Shown: positions 17,401 to 25,411 of the stretch, piece after piece
How positions within the stretch are numbered: position 1 is the first letter of the stretch
Layout of the letters: every line of letters starts with the position of its first letter
Source: JADJRG01 sp964474905
Lineage (GTDB): Bacteria; Myxococcota_A; Polyangia; Nannocystales; Nannocystaceae
DNA length: 64,000 nucleotides
Reading direction: 5' to 3'
Assembly: GCA_964474905.1 (NCBI GenBank)
Contig: CAYYUP010000019.1
Span: 1 to 64,000, forward strand
Position numbers and translations under genes: made by a program
Notes under the pieces: model-generated
Database searches by the model: none
What the model saw: only the letters and a program-made list of their open reading frames with translations
Told to the model about the DNA's origin: nothing

Positions 17401-17442
17401 TGCGGCGACCGTGTTCAGGGTCTTGGCCTTGCCTTTTGCCAT
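14401..17442 (-). CDS. DUF5682-type large protein of a MoxR-VWA operon
   Basis: 1013 aa cytosolic protein, last gene of the five-gene minus-strand operon and 12 bp downstream of the MoxR gene. The N-terminal part has EIFPVKHHSPASALHML and KVIFMEGCEDL, and a later ICGAIHA-type motif (VCGAIHAVSPI, near residue 310). These match the ChaN/TraB/erythromycin-esterase-like core that I associate with DUF5682. Two low-complexity segments follow: an Asp run (DESADDDDDDDD) and a Lys-rich linker near residues 400-420. The C-terminal half is all-alpha, ending in a repetitive tail (LAELMREQPASLDALAVRLGLD and a second copy with LARLLAEHPATLDALARRI). In other bacteria such proteins sit beside MoxR and VWA genes; biochemical function is unknown. 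Confidence 0.75.
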   Translation of the reverse strand: MAKGKAKTLNTVAAGQSLAALREQLEAAAATFVGDAAHLGELMRAMVDDVQRAATEPLEIFPVKHHSPASALHMLRRLRERPPKVIFMEGCEDLGAALEGLEHCRFPIALQAYAPESPAFPSEWTPLNLVAPLTQFSAEYQALAFSRESETPLVFVDRSVDHVFQWMPREGPPPGIEDAERDESADDDDDDDDTAKSSGDTANLHGGAVGLQIGAMEPTFNEFVEVLVRNARVRHYSEWWTQYVEAPTLAADYETYRHVFFLVGSLLRRIGITEQDREQDAARERYMWAKMRSYLRTHNIAPEDAIYVCGAIHAVSPIPEFGADATTEWTITPRTETPWFYGLVPSSYAAIEHQFSLPAGEIALAKATWEKGLSTLGLKPFKIPSPAAAKKKKKATKKKSAKTSVRKMATTAAMTAAKSFAKTKANAAESTTTQGIASSEPTEPADINAALGDFLSRPPAFIAADDEQLMRWCVDIVRLARKNGYMASTADTIAIHHTANLLANLRDRPHPTPYDFQDAAITCLEKDRTPRRRTIQRICQILLGGDRLGRVGYESLPPLAQDVYDRLGILGVDLKSNRIQRALLDIHSHPELLPASDLLWRLRYLGLDVRPIMGERSLGHKPKQESWDIAVGKHQSSLIQLGYEGMTIEQVLERKLKKSAYKTTARATSALKSAEDSILYLKSGRLTRELGLRATDLLKSEVGAADAPEIFQRVRALVHYYRTIGLPQWIKGFVSTGYRHYTTLLPFAFADRGCAPKQLSSMLAFIFTQESLALSMGCERSQLLIALGQAEPEDPAKISLLWAAEWIVGLRTEDSIREEFLHLMGNALLLPAFPEYMAGFLLALEFTPRISRLAVELLSRAFALLPDEVLVPWLPTLVVTLRPLGTQLMQTLVREAGLAFPRGLGELPAWQAPWERQLPDLEVAEDKAPGAAASPSSQLSPTESALAELMREQPASLDALAVRLGLDVAWTALEVTAVPGSPADAGAPSALARLLAEHPATLDALARRIVDAS

Positions 17443-17454
17443 GCTCTGTCCCGA

Positions 17455-18726
17455 CTACTTGATCTTGCTGAGCGCTTTTTTGCCGCCGCTGATAAAGGCG
17501 GAGAGTTCCGGGCTTTGGACTGGCGTTGCATCCTTGGGATCGGCCTTCTCGCCCTTCTTGCGCCGCTTGGGCTTGCCACCGCCCTGTGCGTGCCAGAACT
17601 TGTTGAGAATCGAGACATCGTCGGGCACTCGACGCACGAGCGTGCCGACCAGCGAGCGGGCGAGGATCGCCGGGTCGAGGGAGGTATCGCCAAAAAAGGT
17701 CGAGTGCAGCATCGCGTCCTCGACGACGCCGATCTGCTCGGCGGTCGACAACGACGACTCCAGGCGCTGGTCTTCGGATTGCGCGTTGGCCATCGCCTCG
17801 CGCAGGTCGGCAAAGGTCTGCAGCAGAATGTCGAGCATCGACGGCGGCAGGTCGACCTCGATCTGGTTGCGGGCCATCAGCTCGCGGGTTCGGAAGAGCA
17901 CGATCTCCCGTTCGGCACGCCTGTTGGTGACGATCGGGATGGTGACAAAATTAAAGCGCCGCTTGAGTGCAGTGGAGAGCTCGTTGACCCCGCGGTCGCG
18001 GCTGTTGGCGGTAGCGATCATATTAAACCCGGGCTTTGCGTAGACCAGGCTTTGGTCGCCGTGCAGCTCGGGGATGGTGATGTACTTTTCGGAGAGAATC
18101 GAGATCAGCGCGTCCTGGACGTCGGAGGAGCAGCGGGTCAGCTCTTCGAAACGACCGAGGGCGCCACGGGTCATCGCGGTCATGATCGGCGAGGCGATCA
18201 TCGACTCTTGTGACTGGCCGTTGGCGATCACCATCGCCACGTTCCACGAGTATTTGATGTGATCCTCAGTGGTGCCGGCGGTGCCCTGGACGACGTGGGT
18301 TGAGTCGCCGCAGATCGCCGCCGCCAGCAGCTCGGCGAGCCAGCTCTTGCCGGTACCGGGGGCGCCGATCAGCAGCAGCCCGCGGTCCGAGGCGAGGGTG
18401 ACGATCGCCCGCTCGACGAGTGATGGGTCGCCGAAGAATTTTTGTGGGATCGGCCGATCGATTTTGTCCTGCGGCGACGAGCCGAGGACAAACGTCCGGA
18501 TCATGCGCGGCGACAGGCGCCAGGTGAAGGGGCACGCGTGCTCATCGATGCTCTCCAAATACGCGAGTTCCTCGGCGTATTTGATCTCCACCGGCAGGCG
18601 CAGCTTGGTCTCATCGCCGCCACTCGCGTCCGCCTCGCCACTGCGGGCCTTGGCGGCTTTTTTGGTGGGTTTTGTGGGGGGCGCGGTCTTGGAGGTCTTG
18701 GTGCTGGTGGTTTTGGTCTTGGCCAT
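17455..18726 (-). CDS. MoxR-family AAA+ ATPase
   Basis: 423 aa. After a Lys/Thr-rich N-terminal tail (1-45) the AAA+ core has Walker A GAPGTGKS at 121-128, a Walker B-type FEEL around 193-196, sensor 1 MIATANSRDRG around 235-245 and an arginine-finger region LKRRFNF near 255-261. These fit the MoxR/CbbQ branch, whose members remodel or insert cofactors into target complexes together with VWA proteins. The gene is flanked by the VWA gene (6-bp gap) and the DUF5682-type gene (12-bp gap), so the products probably work as one complex. The C-terminus is Lys-rich. Confidence 0.9.
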   Translation of the reverse strand: MAKTKTTSTKTSKTAPPTKPTKKAAKARSGEADASGGDETKLRLPVEIKYAEELAYLESIDEHACPFTWRLSPRMIRTFVLGSSPQDKIDRPIPQKFFGDPSLVERAIVTLASDRGLLLIGAPGTGKSWLAELLAAAICGDSTHVVQGTAGTTEDHIKYSWNVAMVIANGQSQESMIASPIMTAMTRGALGRFEELTRCSSDVQDALISILSEKYITIPELHGDQSLVYAKPGFNMIATANSRDRGVNELSTALKRRFNFVTIPIVTNRRAEREIVLFRTRELMARNQIEVDLPPSMLDILLQTFADLREAMANAQSEDQRLESSLSTAEQIGVVEDAMLHSTFFGDTSLDPAILARSLVGTLVRRVPDDVSILNKFWHAQGGGKPKRRKKGEKADPKDATPVQSPELSAFISGGKKALSKIK

Positions 18727-18732
18727 GGCGGG

Positions 18733-20316
18733 CTACATCACCTTCTTGATCTGGGCGATCAGCTTTTTCGGCGAGCCGTGCAAAATCGGCGTGCCGAGCT
18801 CTTTAAATTTGTCGCGGTACTCGGCGTTGACGGAGTAGTAACCGGTGGAGTGCAGCGAGCCCACCGGGATCAGGTGGCAGCCTGACTCTTTCCACTGGCG
18901 GAGGACCGAAAAGAAGTCGCTCCAGTCGTAGAAGTCCGAGATCACGACCACCGCGGTGTTTTGCGGCGAGTCGATGAAGGGCGCCGCAGCGTCGAGCGCG
19001 AGGCGCATGTCGTTGCCGCCGCCGAGTTTGGTGCGCAGCAGGGTCTCGACCGGATCTTTGAGGAAGGGCGTTAAGTCGATCACCCGGGTATCAAAGGCGA
19101 AGAGGTGAACCTCGACGTTTGGCAGGCCGGCGAAGATCGAGGCGAGGATCGTTGTCTGCACCATCGCCGCGGTCATCGAGCCCGACTGATCGACGATGAT
19201 GATCAGCTTGGTCGGCAGGCTTTTTTTGCCGGTGTGGTGGTAGTAAAGCCGGTCGACGTAGAGCCGCCGCTCGTCGGGATCCCAGTTGGTGAGGTTTTTC
19301 CAGACGGTGCGCTTGATGTCGAGGTTGCGGAACACTCGCTTTGGCGGCACTGAGCGATCCTTGACCCGGCTCATCTCTTGCCGCATCTGCAGGCGCAGCA
19401 CCTTGGCGAGTTCGTCGACATAGCGGGCGATCAGCCGTTTGGCGTTTTGCAGCGCTGGCCCCGAGAGGTTGCCCTTGTCCCAGAGGATCTGCTCTAAGAG
19501 CGCCATCGATGGGGTCAGTCGCTGGGAGAGCAGCGGATCTTTGAGAACCTCGCGCAGATCCATGCGGTGGATCATGTCGGCCTCGAGCGTCTCTAGGCCG
19601 GCGCGCAGCTCTTCGTCGCCGATCGGCGGCCGAGAGGCTTCGCCGCCACCACCGGAGGGCGCACCCTCGGGGGGCTCCATGCCGTCTGCGGACGACTCTG
19701 ACGACGAGCCGCCGCCGCCCTTGCGCAGCGAGCCCGGCGGCAGACCGAGCGCGCCCTCGAGCCACTCGACATCCTTGGCCCACGTCGAATAGCCCTGGGC
19801 GCTGACCTTGCCCTGGGTATTGGGGCCAAAGGCGTTTAAGAGCAGCTTGGAGACCACCAGCGCTCGGGTGACAACGTCGCCCAATTCGTCGGGTTTTTCG
19901 TCGGGTTTTTCGTCGGGTTTTTCGTCGGGCTCGGCAGGTGCTTCCGATTCATCCGATTCATCNNNNNNNNNNNNNNNNNNNNNNNNNNNNNNNNNNNNNN
20001 NNNNNNNNNNNNNNNNNNNNNNNNNNNNNNNNNNNNNNNNNNNNNNNNNNNNNNNNNNNNNNTCCGGCGCTTCGAAACCGGGCAGCGGCTTGGAAAAATG
20101 CTCTTTGAGCGCAGGGAAGCGGGCGACCAGGGCGTCGATCGTGATCCTCGGGTCGAGCAGCTCTTTCGGAGCACCTGCCTCAAAGGCCAGGCCCTTGGCG
20201 AGTTCTTCGAGGTTGGGTGCCGTATCGCCCTGCTCAAAGAGCGCCGAGAGCAGCCGCCAGTAGAGGGTCTGGCGGGCGCGCTGGTGGAGCTTGGGATCGC
20301 TGGGGTCGAGCTTCAC
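18733..20316 (-). CDS. CoxE-like VWA-domain protein, interrupted by an assembly gap
   Basis: Read as 527 codons, but 34 of them are Ns, so true length and frame continuity are unknown. The C-terminal 150 residues are a von Willebrand A domain: MIDAS motif DQSGS at about 376-380, a LGGGNDMRLAL segment and ISDFYDW supplying the later Asp. The N-terminal half is helical. The linker next to the gap is acidic and repetitive (DEKP repeated). VWA proteins of this kind pair with MoxR ATPases and bind metal-dependent ligands; here the MoxR gene starts 6 bp downstream. Confidence 0.85.
   Translation of the reverse strand: MKLDPSDPKLHQRARQTLYWRLLSALFEQGDTAPNLEELAKGLAFEAGAPKELLDPRITIDALVARFPALKEHFSKPLPGFEAPXXXXXXXXXXXXXXXXXXXXXXXXXXXXXXXXXXDESDESEAPAEPDEKPDEKPDEKPDELGDVVTRALVVSKLLLNAFGPNTQGKVSAQGYSTWAKDVEWLEGALGLPPGSLRKGGGGSSSESSADGMEPPEGAPSGGGGEASRPPIGDEELRAGLETLEADMIHRMDLREVLKDPLLSQRLTPSMALLEQILWDKGNLSGPALQNAKRLIARYVDELAKVLRLQMRQEMSRVKDRSVPPKRVFRNLDIKRTVWKNLTNWDPDERRLYVDRLYYHHTGKKSLPTKLIIIVDQSGSMTAAMVQTTILASIFAGLPNVEVHLFAFDTRVIDLTPFLKDPVETLLRTKLGGGNDMRLALDAAAPFIDSPQNTAVVVISDFYDWSDFFSVLRQWKESGCHLIPVGSLHSTGYYSVNAEYRDKFKELGTPILHGSPKKLIAQIKKVM
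19885..19930 (-). repeat. 12-bp coding tandem repeat beside the gap
   Basis: About four copies of a 12-bp unit (ttcgtcgggttt on the plus strand), encoding DEKP repeats in the VWA protein. It lies about 30 bp from the run of Ns and probably caused the assembly break. Confidence 0.9.
19963..20062. other. Assembly gap of 100 Ns
   Basis: Exactly 100 undetermined bases, the conventional placeholder for a gap of unknown size, inside the VWA gene. Sequence joined across it should not be trusted for frame or length. Confidence 0.99.
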
Positions 20317-20328
20317 GGCGGTGCCTGG

Positions 20329-21729
20329 CTACTTACGGAGGAGCTTGCTGGCCCGCTCTTTGAGGGTTGCGAGAGTGCTCTGTCGCTTGGACTTACCGCC
20401 GACGATGGAGGCGGCGATCATGCGCGGAGCACCGCGGCTTTTGGCGATCGCCAGGGGCTGCAGCGACCAGGCGCCGGCGTCGTAGCGCAGGAGGCCAAAG
20501 AGTTCCTTGGCGGTGCCCAGGTCGCTTTGCGAGAGGTCGTCACCCGAGGGCCAGCGATCCGTGGCCAGTGTCAGCGGGCTGTCGTCGATCATCAACTGGG
20601 GCAAGACTTCGGACTTTGCATCAAAGCTAAAGGCGCCAGCGCCGAGATACACCAGCTCTTCGATCAGCGCCGGGTGGCGGTCGGCTGCAGCGAGGGTCGG
20701 GCGTGCGCTCGGGACGGAGGATGGGTCCTGGCCGAGGAGGGCAGCGGCCTCGGTCAGCGGCTTGATCTTGCCTCCGCTAGTGGCTTTGGAGTCGTCCCAG
20801 AGCAGGTCGCCGGTGTCCAGCAGGCGCATGCCGTCGATTTGGATTTTTTTGCAGCCCGCGAGGCCCGCGAGCAGAGTGGCGGCGATCTCAGAGAAGAGCG
20901 GCGCGAGCTCGGTGCCCTGAATGACATCGACCTTAAAGGCCGAAGCTGTCGCTCGGACCAGGCGCGGTGTGCTCTCGTGGCCCTGCTCGTAGAGGGCGCC
21001 GTAGGCCACGAGGGTCGCGAAATTGTCGTGTTGCCGGAGGTCGGCGCCGAAGAGCCGGAGTTCGCCTGTGCACGAGCGGCTGGATGGTGGCTCGGGTGGA
21101 GCTGCGCAGAGGATCATCGCTCGCGACCACAGATCGGCCCAGCGCCGCGGCGGTACTTCGGGTGTGCCGCGGGTCGGGAAGACCGCCAAAAACTCGCCGA
21201 GCAGACCGCTGAGCAGCGCCGCGTGTCGAACCAAGCGAGGTTCGCCGCCGATAGCATCGAGGGTTGCCTGGAAGGGCAGGAGGATGTCGACACCGAGGTT
21301 GGCGAAGCCGGCGAGGGCCAGCTCCATCAACCATTGACGGGTGCTCTCGAGCCAGACTTCGATCTGCGGCGGCGCGGCCTGTACGGCGTCGGCGTTGAGC
21401 GTTTCGAGCGTTGGCAAGGGCCTGCCCAGAGCCGCGCAGGCCTGGGCGATGAGCGCGTCGTGGGCCGCCCCCTGGACTGCCGAGCGGGCCGCGGCGATCA
21501 CCAGGAAGTGACGGTCGAGGAACTCAGAGCGGCCGATGCCCGCGATCGCCTCGGCGAAAGCGGAGCCGAGCGGCGTTGCGGCGAAGGAGCGCTGCAGCGA
21601 GGCGAGGGCTTCGATGTCGGCGCTCGAGAGGCGACCGAAGCCGGTGACAAAGGCATTGTCGAGGGCGGCGATCGCCTGGTCGGCGGCGCGGATGGTCTCT
21701 GGGATCGTCTTGAGATCGGCGTAGGACAT
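20329..21729 (-). CDS. Conserved-operon protein of unknown function (466 aa)
   Basis: Second gene of the five-gene operon, 15 bp after the SWIM gene and 12 bp before the VWA gene. No signal peptide or TM helix; predominantly helical in the N-terminal 300 residues and mixed alpha/beta later (for example KKIQIDGMRLLDTGDLLW and LVYLGAGAFSFDAKSEVLPQLMIDD). A basic tail ends KERASKLLRK. I do not recognise a domain. By position it could be the counterpart of the DUF5691 protein that I recall from actinobacterial versions of such clusters, but I see no sequence evidence for that equivalence. Confidence 0.75.
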   Translation of the reverse strand: MSYADLKTIPETIRAADQAIAALDNAFVTGFGRLSSADIEALASLQRSFAATPLGSAFAEAIAGIGRSEFLDRHFLVIAAARSAVQGAAHDALIAQACAALGRPLPTLETLNADAVQAAPPQIEVWLESTRQWLMELALAGFANLGVDILLPFQATLDAIGGEPRLVRHAALLSGLLGEFLAVFPTRGTPEVPPRRWADLWSRAMILCAAPPEPPSSRSCTGELRLFGADLRQHDNFATLVAYGALYEQGHESTPRLVRATASAFKVDVIQGTELAPLFSEIAATLLAGLAGCKKIQIDGMRLLDTGDLLWDDSKATSGGKIKPLTEAAALLGQDPSSVPSARPTLAAADRHPALIEELVYLGAGAFSFDAKSEVLPQLMIDDSPLTLATDRWPSGDDLSQSDLGTAKELFGLLRYDAGAWSLQPLAIAKSRGAPRMIAASIVGGKSKRQSTLATLKERASKLLRK

Positions 21730-21744
21730 CGGAGGTCTCGGGGC

Positions 21745-22224
21745 CTAGCGAACGAACCACGCCATCTCGGGGATCGGCGCTGCAGTTGGCGGCAGGCTGA
21801 CGTAGCTGAGGTAGGTGAGGAATCGGCTAAAGACCATTCCCGCCTCGACCTTGTGGGCGCCGCCCTTAAAACCGGGCAGCAGATCGTGACCCCGCGAGAC
21901 CTTCGCGGGATCGAGATCGAGGCCCATGTAGTTGATGATGCGCTCGGCGCCAAATTGCAGAAGAGCCTCGTCTAGAAGCTCTTGGAGGTGTTTGCAGGGT
22001 CGCCCCCGGAGGCCGCCGCAGACCCGGTTGTTGTTGGTCGAGCAATAAAAATTGCCGTTGCCCGCTTCGAAGTAGGAGACGTAGACCCGTCTGATATCGG
22101 ACTTGCTAGAGACGACGCCCTGGAGGCGGCCGGCGTAGAGTTCGACGAAGGGGACTTTGTTGACCTTGCGCGGCCGAGGCAGCGAACGCGGCTTGATCAC
22201 GGAGCGGAGGGGCGAAGCAGACAC
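21745..22224 (-). CDS. Small SWIM-type zinc-finger protein
   Basis: 159 aa, first gene of the five-gene operon. Zinc ligands Cys61, Cys69, Cys77 and His79 form a CxnCxnCxH arrangement with the GRPCKHLQELL ending typical of SWIM fingers. The preceding VVSSKSDIRRVYVSYFEAGNGNFYC resembles the beta-hairpin leading into such a finger. SWIM fingers bind DNA or protein. Actinobacterial SWIM proteins in this context are, as I recall, longer, so this is a compact version. It starts 58 bp after the end of an aldo/keto reductase gene on the same strand. Confidence 0.75.
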   Translation of the reverse strand: MSASPLRSVIKPRSLPRPRKVNKVPFVELYAGRLQGVVSSKSDIRRVYVSYFEAGNGNFYCSTNNNRVCGGLRGRPCKHLQELLDEALLQFGAERIINYMGLDLDPAKVSRGHDLLPGFKGGAHKVEAGMVFSRFLTYLSYVSLPPTAAPIPEMAWFVR

Positions 22225-22282
22225 TCGGGGGCGGAGCCTACATCGGCGGTGGGGGGTTCGGCAATGGTGGGCTTGCGGATCC

Positions 22283-23278
22283 CTAGGCTCGAGTCGCCGC
22301 GACGAAGGGGGCGAGGGCGGCGAAGACTGGGTCGCGGTGCAGAAGCTCCATCGCCCGCAGGTTCTCTGCGAGCTGCGAGCGTCGCTTGGCGCCGACTAAG
22401 GTGATGCTGATGCCCGGCTGACGCAGTACCCAGGCGATGGCGAGGGCTGCGGACGGTATCTCTAGGCGCTCGCCGACCAGGTGCAGCGCCTGGATTAGAG
22501 GTTGGATCTTCGACCAGGCAGGGTTCTGAAAGCGGAGATCCCGGGCCCGGAGATCGCTTTTGGGGAAGTGCGGGGGAGTGGGCTTTGTGGACCCCGTGGC
22601 GAAAAATCTCCCGGAGAGCAGGCCGCGGCAGAGCGGTTCGTAGGCCAGTACGCCGAGGCTCTGTTGCCAGCGCCCGGTATCATGCTTGGCCCCGCAGCGT
22701 TGGCGAAGGTCGCTCTCAAAGTCCCGTCGCACCATCGAATAGGGGGTTTGGAGGGCGGCGATCGGGGCGATGGCGAGGGCCTTGTCCAGGAGTTCTGGCC
22801 CGGTATTGCAGAGCCCGTAGGCGCCGATCTTGCCCGCTTCGCGGAGCCCCTCTAGGGCGCCCAGTGTGGCTTCGATCGGCGTCCCCTCCTCACATGGCCA
22901 ATGGGTCAGGAGCAGTGGAATCGTCTCGATGCCGAGGCGGCGGAGGCTGGCCTCGGTATCGGCCAAGACATGCGCAGGCGAGAGATCCGACCGTGGATGC
23001 CCGGCTGACGTGTGCCAACGGATACCTACCTTGGTGATGATCTGGGCGTCGTGACGGCGGCTACCCAGGGCCTCGCGGAGCAGTTCGTCGGCGTGGCCGT
23101 AGCCGTAGAGTGGGGCGGTATCAAAGGTGGTGATGCCCTGCTCCCAGGCGAAGTTGATGAGATCGATCGCCGCCGGGTCATCGACGTCGTCGCCCCACCA
23201 GAGGCCGCCAAGAGCCCAGCAGCCGAGTGCGATCGCCGACAGTTGGAGCTCGGTACCCGGCAGGGTTCGGTAGCGCAT
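22283..23278 (-). CDS. Aldo/keto reductase 1
   Basis: 331 aa TIM-barrel oxidoreductase. The AKR tetrad is visible: Asp and Tyr in TFDTAPLYGYG (near 55-63), Lys in IITKVG, His in LLLTHWP. The C-terminal SITLVGAKRRSQLAENL is the NADPH-binding segment. It reduces aldehydes or ketones with NADPH; the substrate is unknown. It follows a second AKR gene by 15 bp, so the two are probably cotranscribed and may read on into the SWIM/MoxR operon. Confidence 0.88.
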   Translation of the reverse strand: MRYRTLPGTELQLSAIALGCWALGGLWWGDDVDDPAAIDLINFAWEQGITTFDTAPLYGYGHADELLREALGSRRHDAQIITKVGIRWHTSAGHPRSDLSPAHVLADTEASLRRLGIETIPLLLTHWPCEEGTPIEATLGALEGLREAGKIGAYGLCNTGPELLDKALAIAPIAALQTPYSMVRRDFESDLRQRCGAKHDTGRWQQSLGVLAYEPLCRGLLSGRFFATGSTKPTPPHFPKSDLRARDLRFQNPAWSKIQPLIQALHLVGERLEIPSAALAIAWVLRQPGISITLVGAKRRSQLAENLRAMELLHRDPVFAALAPFVAATRA

Positions 23279-23293
23279 CTCGAGCCTCGAGCC

Positions 23294-24304
23294 TCAGCGG
23301 CTGCCGTAGTTGTGGGCGGAGTTCTCTTCGTTGCGATCGGTGGCGGGTGGTGGCGCCTTGGAGAGGGCGGCGACGCGTTGGTACAGCTCGCTGGTGGGGT
23401 CGCCTAACGGCACTTCCAGCGAGGCGAGCGCGATCTCCAGGTGCTCGACGCTGCGGACCCCGAGCAGCGGTGCGCTCACGGCCGGGTGGGCGCCGACCCA
23501 AGCGATCGCCAGGCTCGCGGGGTGCACCCCGACCTCCGCCGCGAGGGCGGTGAAGCGCTCGGCGATCGCGAAGTTGTCGGGGTCGCCGTAGCGGGTTGCG
23601 TACATTTTGTTGTCGACCAGGCGGCCGCGATCCGGGCGGCGATCGACGCCGTATCGCCCGGAGAGTAAACCGGCACCAAGGGGGCCGTAGGGTAGGACTG
23701 CGAGCCCCTCGGCGGCTGCCATCGGCAGCAGTTCGACCTCCGCCTGGCGCTTTGCCAGGTTGTACATCGGCTGGATCGCGACGAAGGGCGCGAAGCCGCG
23801 GCGAGCGGCGGTGCCCAGGGCCTTGGTGACCTGCCAGGCCGCGAAATTGGAGGCTGCCGGGTAGAGAATTTTGCCCTCTGAGATCAGGTCGTCGAGGGTG
23901 CGCAGTGTGTCCTCGAGATCGGTGTGATCGTCGAAGCGGTGGAGGAAAAAGATGTCGATGCGATCGGTGCCCAGGCGCCGCAAACTGGCCTCGACGGCGC
24001 GTCGCAGGTGGTAGCGGCTGGCCCCGCGGGCGTTGTGATCGCCGCCGGTCGGGAAGTAGGCCTTGCTGGTGATCACCACCTCGTCGCGGCAGTCGGCGAC
24101 AAGCTCCCCCAAAATGCGCTCGGACTCGCCGCCATTGTAGACATCCGCGCAGTCGAAGAGGTTGATGCCGGCGTCGCGGCTGCGGGCAAAGATTTTGCGG
24201 GAGAGTGCTCTGTCAACACCTCCGTCGCCGAAGGGCATGGTGCCGAGCGCGAGGCTCGAGATCTTGACTCCGGTGCCGCCGAGGAACACGTAGCGCATGC
24301 TCAT
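23294..24304 (-). CDS. Aldo/keto reductase 2
   Basis: 336 aa, AKR family, only distantly similar to its neighbour. Tetrad residues: Asp and Tyr in NLFDCADVYNGGESE (near 51-65), Lys in VVITSKAYFP, His in FFLHRFDD. VSAPLLGVRSVEHLEIAL near the C-terminus fits the cofactor pocket. The start could be Met1 (24304) or Met3 (24298). First gene of a minus-strand run that continues through AKR 1. Confidence 0.87.
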   Translation of the reverse strand: MSMRYVFLGGTGVKISSLALGTMPFGDGGVDRALSRKIFARSRDAGINLFDCADVYNGGESERILGELVADCRDEVVITSKAYFPTGGDHNARGASRYHLRRAVEASLRRLGTDRIDIFFLHRFDDHTDLEDTLRTLDDLISEGKILYPAASNFAAWQVTKALGTAARRGFAPFVAIQPMYNLAKRQAEVELLPMAAAEGLAVLPYGPLGAGLLSGRYGVDRRPDRGRLVDNKMYATRYGDPDNFAIAERFTALAAEVGVHPASLAIAWVGAHPAVSAPLLGVRSVEHLEIALASLEVPLGDPTSELYQRVAALSKAPPPATDRNEENSAHNYGSR

Positions 24305-24385
24305 GGTCGGCGCAGTGTACTCGGTCGGCGGCGTTTGTTGAATCCAGGCCTGTGACCTGTGACAGCAGGTTCTGTGCCTGGACTC

Positions 24386-25384
24386 TTAGGGAAAGATGAG
24401 CTCCAGCTCCCTGCACTGCAGCCGGATCGCGCGAATGTCCATCAGGTCGGGGATCTTGGCGCCAGCGACCACTGAACCCATCGGGCAATTGATACTCCCG
24501 AAGGAAGGAGCCAGGCTCCTGTTGCCGTTGGGCCCGAGAGTGGTGAGCGGTCCAGTTGTGGTGATCGAGAAGCCAGTGTCCACGTCATCTGTGACGGTGA
24601 CGGCCATGCAACGGAACTTTAACTCATGAATATAGGAGGCGGAGCGACCGCCCACACCGACAATGACTTGACCCTGGGGACATTCTTGTTGCCACGGAAA
24701 GGCTCCCTCGTAGCAATTATCAAAGCTCCCACTCGAACCGGCTGCCATCGTGGAAACCTGAAGATCGGCGCCAAGGGTAAGCTTGCCGCAGCTAAAGGCG
24801 GGGTTGCAGGGTATATAAACGGCTTGTGCGTCGAGGTCCCCAGAGAATTGGATCATCGCGTCGCCGTCGCAGTTATCCTCTAGAGTCATTGGCGGGAAGA
24901 GGTTATCCGGGGCCCAGGATGTCCATTCGTCGTTGCCGAGCTTGATGCCTGTAGGCTTAATATGGCAGTTCTCGGAGCAAGCGCTGAGGTCATCCGGGTC
25001 GCTGTACTCGCAATCCTCATTGTCCTGCTTGATACCGTCGCCGCAGAAGCCATCATCACCGGTGCTGGTTTCGCCGCGGGTGGGTTCGCTGGTACTGGGG
25101 TCACCGGTTGAGCTGGATCCCGAGCTAGTTCCCGAGCTAGATCCCGAGCTAGATCCCGAACTAGATCCCGAACTAGATCCCGAGTCGCTGCCGGGTCCGC
25201 CTGTGGACGTGTCGGAGTCGGTGGACGTCGTGCTGGTCGCGGCGGTGGAGTCGCTGCCAGAGCTGGAGTCGCTGGCGGTGGCTGAGTCCATCGAGTCACT
25301 GCCGTAGCCGGGGTTGGTGAGGCTGCAGGCCGCGAGAGACGACAGGAGTGCAAACCCAGATACGTACCCATTGCCAAGAGCCAT
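24386..25384 (-). CDS. Lipoprotein with Ser/Gly repeat linker and Cys-rich repeat
   Basis: About 332 aa from Met at 25384 (an alternative Met is at 25411). Signal peptide with lipobox LAAC, then a long Ser/Gly/Thr/Asp linker containing SGSS repeats. Next is one myxobacterial Cys-rich repeat (FCGDGIKQDNEDCEYSDPDDL, with following Cys residues). The C-terminal domain carries two similar units, CPQGQVIVGVGGRSASYIHE and CPMGSVVAGAKIPDLMDIRA, each followed by a strand ending in Cys. Surface-exposed; function unknown, binding to glycans is only a guess. Confidence 0.78.
   Translation of the reverse strand: MALGNGYVSGFALLSSLAACSLTNPGYGSDSMDSATASDSSSGSDSTAATSTTSTDSDTSTGGPGSDSGSSSGSSSGSSSGSSSGTSSGSSSTGDPSTSEPTRGETSTGDDGFCGDGIKQDNEDCEYSDPDDLSACSENCHIKPTGIKLGNDEWTSWAPDNLFPPMTLEDNCDGDAMIQFSGDLDAQAVYIPCNPAFSCGKLTLGADLQVSTMAAGSSGSFDNCYEGAFPWQQECPQGQVIVGVGGRSASYIHELKFRCMAVTVTDDVDTGFSITTTGPLTTLGPNGNRSLAPSFGSINCPMGSVVAGAKIPDLMDIRAIRLQCRELELIFP
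25116..25184 (-). repeat. 12-bp tandem repeat encoding the SGSS linker
   Basis: About six copies of gatcccgagcta (with a/g variants) in phase with the reading frame of the lipoprotein. This is a coding minisatellite, not a CRISPR: the repeats are adjacent with no spacers. Confidence 0.9.
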
Positions 25385-25411
25385 GCCGCCGAGTGTAGTG
25401 TGTAGATGCAA

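Noticed and set aside
25116..25184. Possible CRISPR-like repeats
   Set aside because: The 12-bp units are adjacent without spacers and in phase with a lipoprotein frame.
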